Assembly: GCF_030295405.1 (NCBI RefSeq)
Contig: NZ_AP027080.1
Location: 1,984,001-2,048,000 of the forward strand
Length of the DNA stretch: 64,000 nt
From: Mesoterricola silvestris
Lineage (GTDB): Bacteria > Acidobacteriota > Holophagae > Holophagales > Holophagaceae
Reading direction: 5' to 3'
Shown here: positions 59,106 to 64,000 of the stretch, piece after piece
How positions within the stretch are numbered: position 1 is the first letter of the stretch
Layout: every line of letters starts with the position of its first letter
Program-made: the position numbers and the translations under genes
The notes under the pieces: generated by a model
What the model was told of the DNA's origin: nothing
Database searches by the model: none
What the model saw: only the letters and a program-made list of their open reading frames with translations

Positions 59106-60275
59106 ATGGCTCTGGAAGGCTCGCTCCGCGATTTCGATCTCTTTTCCCTGTTCAACATGATCAAGACCCAGGGGAAGAGCGGGACCCTGGTGCTCTCCCG
59201 CGCCCAGGAGTTCGTGAAGATCTTCTTCGACCAGGGGGAGATCGTCGGCTGCGATTCCAACCAGGTGCGCATGGAGGACCGGGTGGGCGCCATGCTGGTG
59301 CGCCTGGGGCGGCTTTCGGGCGAAGAGCTCATGGCCATGATCCACCGCCAGCGCCAGACCCTCAAGCGCATGGGCACCCTCCTCCTGGAATCGGGCCGGG
59401 TTTCGCCCCAGGATCTCCAGGACGCCCTGTTCAACCAGGCCATGTCCATCATCTACCGCACCTTCCGGTGGGTGGAGGGGGACTACCGCTTCGATTCCAT
59501 CCTGCCCCAGGAGCTGGACCGGGAGAATTTCCCCGCCATCCCGGTGGACACCGTCCTCATGGAGGCGGCGCGGATCATGGACGAGTGGCCCGAGGTCCAG
59601 CGCCGCCTCCCCGACAACGGCCTCCCGCTGCGCAAGACCGCCTACGGCGCGGGCCTGAACCTGGACATCGACAAGGACCTCTCCCAGGTGCTGGACGGCG
59701 CGTCCATGAACGTGGAGGGCTCGGGCCTCACCCACGAGCAGGAGACGGTGCTCACCTACTTCTCCAGCTCCACCAGCATCCAGAACGTGCTCCAGATCAG
59801 CCGCTACGACGAGCTGGACACCTGCAAGATGATCGCCCAGCTCCTGGAGGCCGGGATCCTGGAGGTCTCGTCGGAGGCCGAGGAGCGCAAGCCCTCCGTG
59901 TGGGTCCTGCCCCCCGCCATGATGGGCCGGGAGGCCGCTCCCCCCCAGGGCCCGTCCTGGCTGTTCTGGCCCGCCGTGGTCCTCTTCCTGGCGTTCCCCC
60001 TGGCCTTCTACGTGCCCCATTCCAGGGCCTCCGCCAACCAGGGCCTGGCCAGCCTCCAGCGCGCCGATGTGCAGGTGTCCACGGACCCCGCCACCATGGC
60101 CCGCCAGGTGTGGGCCTTCCGCATGGCCTCCCCCGCCGACGGCGGCCGGAAGCTGGCGGAATCCCTGGGCATCGCCCTGGATCCCCACCTGGTCATCCCG
60201 GATCTCAGCCGGCAGCCCAATCCGTTGGTGCCCACGCCCCAGGACAAGGACCTGGATCCCGCGCCGGCCACCTAG
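59106..60275 (+). CDS. DUF4388 (PATAN-like) domain protein with C-terminal membrane anchor
   Basis: A 389-aa protein. The N-terminal 100 residues are DUF4388 (MALEGSLRDFDLFSLFNMIK, GTLVLSRAQEFVKIFFDQGE), a domain frequent in gliding, delta-proteobacterial and acidobacterial signalling proteins. The middle is helical (about 120-265) with a winged-helix-like ISRYDELDTCKMIAQLLEAG. One transmembrane helix lies near 283-302 (WLFWPAVVLFLAFPLAFYV), leaving a C-terminal extracytoplasmic tail. Coupled to the membrane TPR/zinc-ribbon gene upstream. Biochemical role unknown. Confidence 0.85.
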   Translation: MALEGSLRDFDLFSLFNMIKTQGKSGTLVLSRAQEFVKIFFDQGEIVGCDSNQVRMEDRVGAMLVRLGRLSGEELMAMIHRQRQTLKRMGTLLLESGRVSPQDLQDALFNQAMSIIYRTFRWVEGDYRFDSILPQELDRENFPAIPVDTVLMEAARIMDEWPEVQRRLPDNGLPLRKTAYGAGLNLDIDKDLSQVLDGASMNVEGSGLTHEQETVLTYFSSSTSIQNVLQISRYDELDTCKMIAQLLEAGILEVSSEAEERKPSVWVLPPAMMGREAAPPQGPSWLFWPAVVLFLAFPLAFYVPHSRASANQGLASLQRADVQVSTDPATMARQVWAFRMASPADGGRKLAESLGIALDPHLVIPDLSRQPNPLVPTPQDKDLDPAPAT

Positions 60276-60276
60276 G

Positions 60277-60582
60277 ATGCGTTTCGCCGCAAACCCTTCG
60301 CCCCGCCTGGAACTCTTCCAGGATCCCGACGCCTTCCTCCAGCTCGCGCTGGTCAGACTGGACCTCCTGTTCGAGGCCGATCCGGCGCGGCGCAAGCAGC
60401 TTCGGGAACTGGAACAGGTGCTTGAAGGGCTGGAGTGGGATTGGCCCCTTCCGCCCGCCCAGCGCATCCGCAGGCACAGGCCCCTGGACCTGGGGGACGT
60501 ATTCCGGAAATCCGTGGAACTGACCGCCAGCGACATCCCGGGCCGGTTCCGCCACGCCCCTGGAACCCGCACCCAAAGCTAA
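60277..60582 (+). CDS. Hypothetical small protein downstream of the DUF4388 gene
   Basis: A 101-aa cytoplasmic protein with a helical, charged composition (LVRLDLLFEADPARRKQLRE; LEGLEWDWPLPPAQRIRRH). It starts 1 nt after the DUF4388 stop and keeps the genome's GC3 bias to its end, which supports a real gene. No family recognised. It ends just before the long inverted repeat at 60600. Confidence 0.6.
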   Translation: MRFAANPSPRLELFQDPDAFLQLALVRLDLLFEADPARRKQLRELEQVLEGLEWDWPLPPAQRIRRHRPLDLGDVFRKSVELTASDIPGRFRHAPGTRTQS

Positions 60583-60599
60583 TAAGGCGTCATTTTTTT

Positions 60600-60746
60600 C
60601 TTTTCCCAGCGCCCCAGCGAGCCCTCTGCGCCCCAGCGTTTGATCCTTTCCTGGAATTCCCGGCGCGATTGTAACAATCGCGCCGGGGGAACCTAGAAAA
60701 AATCAAACGCTGGGGCGCAGAGGGCTCGCTGGGGCGCTGGGAAAAG
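60600..60746. repeat. Long perfect inverted repeat enclosing a second hairpin
   Basis: Arms 60600-60644 and 60702-60746 are perfect 45-bp inverted copies; each contains GCGCCCCAGCG twice. The 57-nt interior holds another perfect stem, CCGGCGCGATTGT (60660-60672) with ACAATCGCGCCGG (60674-60686). It lies between two convergent genes. Neither side provides a U-tract in the needed orientation, so it is not a classical intrinsic terminator. Confidence 0.93.
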
Positions 60747-60774
60747 CAGGATCTTTTACACGGTCAGAATGGTC

Positions 60775-61590
60775 CTACTCCGGTTCGATCACATCCAGCC
60801 GCGGCTTGCGGGGACGGGCGAACCAGGCCACCAGGACGGAGACGAAATAGAGGGCCTCCAGCACCACCCCGAAGAAGATCGTCGTGACGATGACGTCGCC
60901 CGGGGTCAGGAAGGCGCTGATGGTGAAGATGGCCACCGTGGCGTGGCGCCAGTACTTCAGCAGCCAGGTGGCGGTGACCAGGCGGAAGCGCGCCAGGAAG
61001 AACACCAGCACCGGCAGCTCGAACATGAGGCCCGTGCCCACCACCGTGTAGATGAAGAGGTCCAGGTAGTCCTCCAGGTGCAGGTTGGTGCGCAGTCCGG
61101 CCTGCATGGCCTCCTTGAAGAGGATGTCCCCCAGGAAGGCGAAGGCGTTCCAGTAGGCGAAGGCGGCCCCCCCCAGGAAGCAGCCGGTGGTCACCAGGAC
61201 GAAGGGGATCGCGAAGCGCCGCTCGCGGCTGTAGAGCCCGGGCTTGATGAAGCCCCAGATCTGGCCGAAGAGGAAGGGCGCCGCCACGAAGATCGCGGCC
61301 CACACGGCCAGCCTCATGAGGGAGAAGAAGGGCTCCGTGAGGCTGGTGTAGGCGAAGGGATCGAAGACCGTGGGGATCGGCAGGTGGGCGGCCTGGGCCT
61401 GGGCGATGGCGTGCTTCTTGAACGTTTCCATGAAGGGCTTCTGGGCCCATACCATGAGCCGGAAACGGAAGAAGTAGGTCAGGGCGAAGGCCCCCGCGAC
61501 GATGAGCAGGCTGCGGATGAGCCGCACCCGCAGCTCGTGCAGGTGCTCCCAGAAGGACATCTGGTTGGGTGGCGTTTCGGGTGTCGTCAT
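60775..61590 (-). CDS. tatC: Twin-arginine translocase subunit TatC
   Basis: A 271-aa six-span membrane protein that binds twin-arginine signal peptides. It starts with the typical SFWEHLHELRVRLIRSLL and has PFLFGQIWGFIKPGLYSRERR in the conserved cytoplasmic loop/TM3 region, FELPVLVFFLARF and FLTPGDVIVTTIFFGVVLEA. The loop between TM1 and TM2 is long (about residues 45-90). It is encoded directly downstream of tatA on the minus strand. Confidence 0.96.
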   Translation of the reverse strand: MTTPETPPNQMSFWEHLHELRVRLIRSLLIVAGAFALTYFFRFRLMVWAQKPFMETFKKHAIAQAQAAHLPIPTVFDPFAYTSLTEPFFSLMRLAVWAAIFVAAPFLFGQIWGFIKPGLYSRERRFAIPFVLVTTGCFLGGAAFAYWNAFAFLGDILFKEAMQAGLRTNLHLEDYLDLFIYTVVGTGLMFELPVLVFFLARFRLVTATWLLKYWRHATVAIFTISAFLTPGDVIVTTIFFGVVLEALYFVSVLVAWFARPRKPRLDVIEPE

Positions 61591-61614
61591 GAAGGGGAGG
61601 TCGGGCGCCCCGAG

Positions 61615-61803
61615 CTATTTCTTCTCGGACGGGTTGCTGCCGACGTCCTCCTTGACGGAGTCGGTGATCTCGCGGCTGGCCTTCTTGAACTCCTGGATCC
61701 CCTTGCCCAGAGCCTTGCCCAGTTCGGGCAGCTTGGAGGGGCCGAAGAAGATCAGCAGCAGGATGCCGATCAGAAGCATTTCCGTCAAACCGAGATTGCC
61801 CAT
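61615..61803 (-). CDS. tatA: Twin-arginine translocase subunit TatA
   Basis: A 62-aa protein: one transmembrane helix (LTEMLLIGILLLIFFG), PSKLPELGKALGKGIQEFKKA amphipathic region and an acidic C-terminal tail (SVKEDVGSNPSEKK). AAGGAG lies upstream of the ATG at 61803. With tatC it gives the core translocase; the second tatA at 15046-15204 shares most of the first 45 residues. Confidence 0.95.
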   Translation of the reverse strand: MGNLGLTEMLLIGILLLIFFGPSKLPELGKALGKGIQEFKKASREITDSVKEDVGSNPSEKK

Positions 61804-61899
61804 GGGTCCTTCTCCTTGATCTGGTCAGAGGCTTCGAGGCGCCAACGCGGACCTGAGGCCATCGTCAGGTTGGCACGATTCGGCGCCTTAGGGGTAAGT

Positions 61900-63255
61900 T
61901 TATGCCTGGGAAACGGTTACGCGGCCGATGGAATGGTAGGTCCAGCCCGCGGCCTTCATGGCCTCCGGCCGGAACAGGTTCCGTCCGTCGAACATCACCT
62001 TGGCCTTCAGGAGGCCGCCCACCTTCTCCAGGTCCGCGGCGGCGTACTGGGGCCACTCGGTGGCGATGAGCAGGGCGTCGGCGCCCCTGCAGGCCTCCAT
62101 GAAGTCCGCGGCGTACTCCACCCGGTCCCCCAGCTTGGCCTTGACGTTCTCCATGGCCTCGAAGTCGTGCACCACGACCCGGGCGCCCAGGGACGCGAGG
62201 CTGTCGATGAGCTCCATGCTCATGGCCTCGCGGATGTCGTCCGTGTGGGCCTTGAAGGCCAGGCCCCACAGGGCGAACCTGCGCCCCGCCAGCGGCGCGG
62301 GGGCCCCCGAGGCGCAATCGTAGTGGGCGCGCACCTTCAGGGCCAGCACCTGCTTCTGGTGGCGGTTGGCCTCCACCGTGGCTTCCAGGGCCCGCAGGGG
62401 ATGGGCGTTCTCCCGGCCCACCTTCAGGAGGGCCTGGAGGTCCTTGGGGAAGCAGCTTCCGCCGAATCCGGGGCCGGGGTTCAGGAAGAATTTCCCGATG
62501 CGGTGGTCGCTGCCGATGCCCTGCTTGACGAAATCCACGTCCGCGCCCACCTTCTCGCACAGGCCGGCGATCTCGTTGATGAAGCTGATGCGCAGCGCGA
62601 GCATGGCGTTGGCGGCGTACTTGGTCAGTTCGGCGCTGGGGGGGTCCATGCGGAGCCACTGGCCGCCGCTGGCCTCCAGGAATTTCCCGTAGAGCCCCTT
62701 CATCACGGCGGCGGCATGATCCGTCCTGCAGCCCACCACGACCCGGTCGGGCCGGATGAAATCGTCGATGGCGCATCCCTCGCGCAGGAATTCGGGATTG
62801 GACACCACCTCGAAGGGGCGGTCCGTCTTGGCCGCGATGGCCGCGTGCACCCGGGCCGCGGTGCCCACGGGGACGGTGCTCTTGTCCACCACCACGAGGG
62901 GCTTGGCGTCCAGGGGGCGCAGGGCCATGGCCGATCCGATGGCGCCGGCCACCGAGAGCACGTACTGCAGGTCCGCGCTGCCGTCCTCGCTCTGGGGCGT
63001 GCCCACGCAGATGAAGGCGGCGTCGGCCGCGGCGATGCCGTCGCTGAGATCGAGGCTGAAGGCCAGGGAACCCGAGGCCTGGTGCCGCGCCAGGAGCTCG
63101 TCCAGGCCCGGCTCGTAGATGGGGGAGACGCCTTCGCGGATCTTGGCGATCTTGCCCGCGTCGTTGTCGATGCCCAGCACGCGGTGCCCGGCTTCCGCGA
63201 AGCCGGCCGCGGCCACAAGGCCCACATATCCAGTGCCGATGACCAGGATCTGCAT
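61900..63255 (-). CDS. ugd: UDP-glucose 6-dehydrogenase
   Basis: A 451-aa NAD-dependent enzyme oxidising UDP-glucose to UDP-glucuronate for surface polysaccharide precursors. N-terminal Rossmann motif IGTGYVGLVAAAGFAEAGH, YEPGLDELL, CVGTPQSEDGSADL, DKSTVPVGTA, NPEFLREGCAI, catalytic Cys268 in GFGGSCFPKDL and the C-terminal LWGLAFKAHTDDIRE are all present. The ATG at 63255 is chosen over an upstream in-frame start because AGGAAGAG precedes it. It is divergent from the TolQ/ExbB gene. Confidence 0.95.
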   Translation of the reverse strand: MQILVIGTGYVGLVAAAGFAEAGHRVLGIDNDAGKIAKIREGVSPIYEPGLDELLARHQASGSLAFSLDLSDGIAAADAAFICVGTPQSEDGSADLQYVLSVAGAIGSAMALRPLDAKPLVVVDKSTVPVGTAARVHAAIAAKTDRPFEVVSNPEFLREGCAIDDFIRPDRVVVGCRTDHAAAVMKGLYGKFLEASGGQWLRMDPPSAELTKYAANAMLALRISFINEIAGLCEKVGADVDFVKQGIGSDHRIGKFFLNPGPGFGGSCFPKDLQALLKVGRENAHPLRALEATVEANRHQKQVLALKVRAHYDCASGAPAPLAGRRFALWGLAFKAHTDDIREAMSMELIDSLASLGARVVVHDFEAMENVKAKLGDRVEYAADFMEACRGADALLIATEWPQYAAADLEKVGGLLKAKVMFDGRNLFRPEAMKAAGWTYHSIGRVTVSQA

Positions 63256-63337
63256 TCTCTTCCTCTCGCTGTGTGACGGTGTCGCGCAGGGGCGCACCCC
63301 TTCAAGTGTATCCGTTGCCCAACTGGAGCGCGAGCCT

Positions 63338-63346
63338 TGGTAGAAT
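63338..63346 (+). promoter_or_regulatory. Extended -10 element before the TolQ/ExbB-type gene
   Basis: TGGTAGAAT fits the TGnTATAAT extended -10 consensus closely, 20 nt before the coding start at 63366. The nearest -35-like box, TTGCCC at 63315, is 20 nt away, too far for a normal spacer, consistent with reliance on the extended -10. Confidence 0.5.
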
Positions 63347-63365
63347 CACCTGCGAAGGAGGAATC

Positions 63366-64000
63366 ATGGCTTACATGGGCCTGATGGCAGGACAGGGTGT
63401 CAACCTTTGGGAAGTGGTGCTCCACGCCGGCACCGTGGCCCGGGTCGTGCTGCTGATCCTGGGGGCCTTCTCCATCACCAGCTGGGTCATCATCGTGCAG
63501 AAGGCGATCCTGCTCAGCCGCAGCAAGGGCGTCACCGACAGCTTCCGGGCCGTGTTCCGCAAGACCACCAATTGGGGCGAGCTCAAGGGCCGCGCCGGCG
63601 AATTCACCATGAGCCCCCTGGTGGGGCTTTTCACCGCGGGCTTTTCCGAAGTGAACTACCAGCTGCGCCCCGCGCCGGGCCCCGCCGGCCAGAAACCCCA
63701 GATCAAGAGCATGGAGGCCGTGGAGCGCTGCCTCCAGCGGGCCTCGGTGGTGGAGATGGGCCGAATGGAGAACTACCTGGGCATCCTGGCCACCATCGCG
63801 GCCGTGAGCCCCTTCGTGGGCCTGTTCGGGACGGTGTGGGGCATCATCGACGCCTTCCACGGCATCGGCACGGCGGGCAACGCCAGCCTCGCCACGGTGG
63901 CCCCCGGCATCTCCGAGGCCCTGGTGGCCACGGCCCTGGGCCTGGTGGCCGCCATCCCCGCCCTGATGGCCTACAACTTCTTCCAGGGCCAGCTCAAGCA
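63366..64000 (+). CDS. MotA/TolQ/ExbB-family proton channel subunit, partial at right edge
   Basis: 211 codons are visible. TM1 (ARVVLLILGAFSITSWVIIV) is followed by a cytoplasmic domain and the conserved second and third membrane segments with ATIAAVSPFVGLFGTVWGII and ISEALVATALGLVAAIPALM, the signature of TolQ/ExbB. AAGGAGG lies 4 nt before the ATG. It energises TolA or TonB by proton flow. TolQ or ExbB cannot be decided without the downstream genes. Confidence 0.92.
   Translation, partial: MAYMGLMAGQGVNLWEVVLHAGTVARVVLLILGAFSITSWVIIVQKAILLSRSKGVTDSFRAVFRKTTNWGELKGRAGEFTMSPLVGLFTAGFSEVNYQLRPAPGPAGQKPQIKSMEAVERCLQRASVVEMGRMENYLGILATIAAVSPFVGLFGTVWGIIDAFHGIGTAGNASLATVAPGISEALVATALGLVAAIPALMAYNFFQGQLK

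Noticed and set aside
60600-60746. Interpreting the long inverted repeat as a bidirectional intrinsic terminator
   Set aside because: The T-run at 60593-60599 is on the wrong side for either transcript; reading outward neither strand gives a U-tract after the stem.
1-64000. CRISPR array, tRNA, rRNA or prophage
   Set aside because: No regularly spaced direct repeats, no tRNA-like cloverleaf or rRNA-like sequence noticed, and no integrase, capsid or terminase genes. A covariance-model scan would be needed to exclude small structured RNAs.

Overview
The window looks like a chromosomal segment of a high-GC, Gram-negative anaerobe or facultative anaerobe. LPS synthesis (kdsB), TonB-dependent and beta-barrel outer-membrane proteins, Tat export, a multihaem cytochrome with a fumarate-reductase-like flavoprotein, S46 and M16 peptidases and DUF4388 proteins together suggest Acidobacteriota, class Holophagae (Geothrix/Holophaga-like). 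That placement is inference from gene content; no rRNA or tRNA gene was seen.

Layout. (1) 1-9400, minus strand: a glycogen operon read as sensor kinase, bifunctional debranching enzyme, branching enzyme (glgB) and alpha-glucan phosphorylase (running off the left edge). (2) 9473-15278: a divergent anaerobic-respiration locus. A PAS-LuxR regulator is coupled to a cytoplasmic flavoprotein on one side; on the other are a Tat-exported flavoprotein, a seven-haem cytochrome c and an additional tatA. (3) 15280-18010: a lower-GC island with toxin-antitoxin remnants (RHH fragment, higBA with a stop codon in the toxin, intact vapBC) and a DUF4349 membrane protein. (4) 18293-24569: a secreted serine hydrolase and a TonB receptor flanked by two small outer-membrane barrels. 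(5) 24888-27900: a LytTR regulator with two tandem LytS-type kinases, one lacking the phospho-acceptor His. (6) 28049-35323: M16 and S46 peptidases, an exported methyltransferase and an amino-acid permease. (7) 35504-48326: the dcw cell-wall cluster mraZ-rsmH-ftsL-ftsI-murE-murF-mraY, interrupted by an antitoxin fragment, repeats and an EAL gene, then murD and a gene fusing a YkuD L,D-transpeptidase domain to a MurC-type ligase. ftsW and murG are absent here. (8) 48728-55564: EamA transporter, kdsB, fabH, rsmD, and a sensor kinase with a degenerate REC-GAF partner. (9) 56052-60582: TPR, zinc-ribbon and DUF4388 proteins. (10) 60775-64000: tatC-tatA, ugd and the start of a TolQ/ExbB-type proton channel gene.

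The intergenic spaces carry several repeat families: a core unit built on ATCGGCGTTCATCCC (six half-units at four sites), two MITE-like elements with inverted arms of about 135-140 bp (19697-20191 and 55608-55970), and a perfect 45-bp inverted repeat enclosing a smaller hairpin (60600-60746). The strongest novelty candidate is the YkuD-MurC fusion. It has no signal peptide, so a normally periplasmic cysteine transpeptidase fold is tied to a cytoplasmic Mur ligase, which suggests a one-polypeptide peptidoglycan-recycling enzyme.
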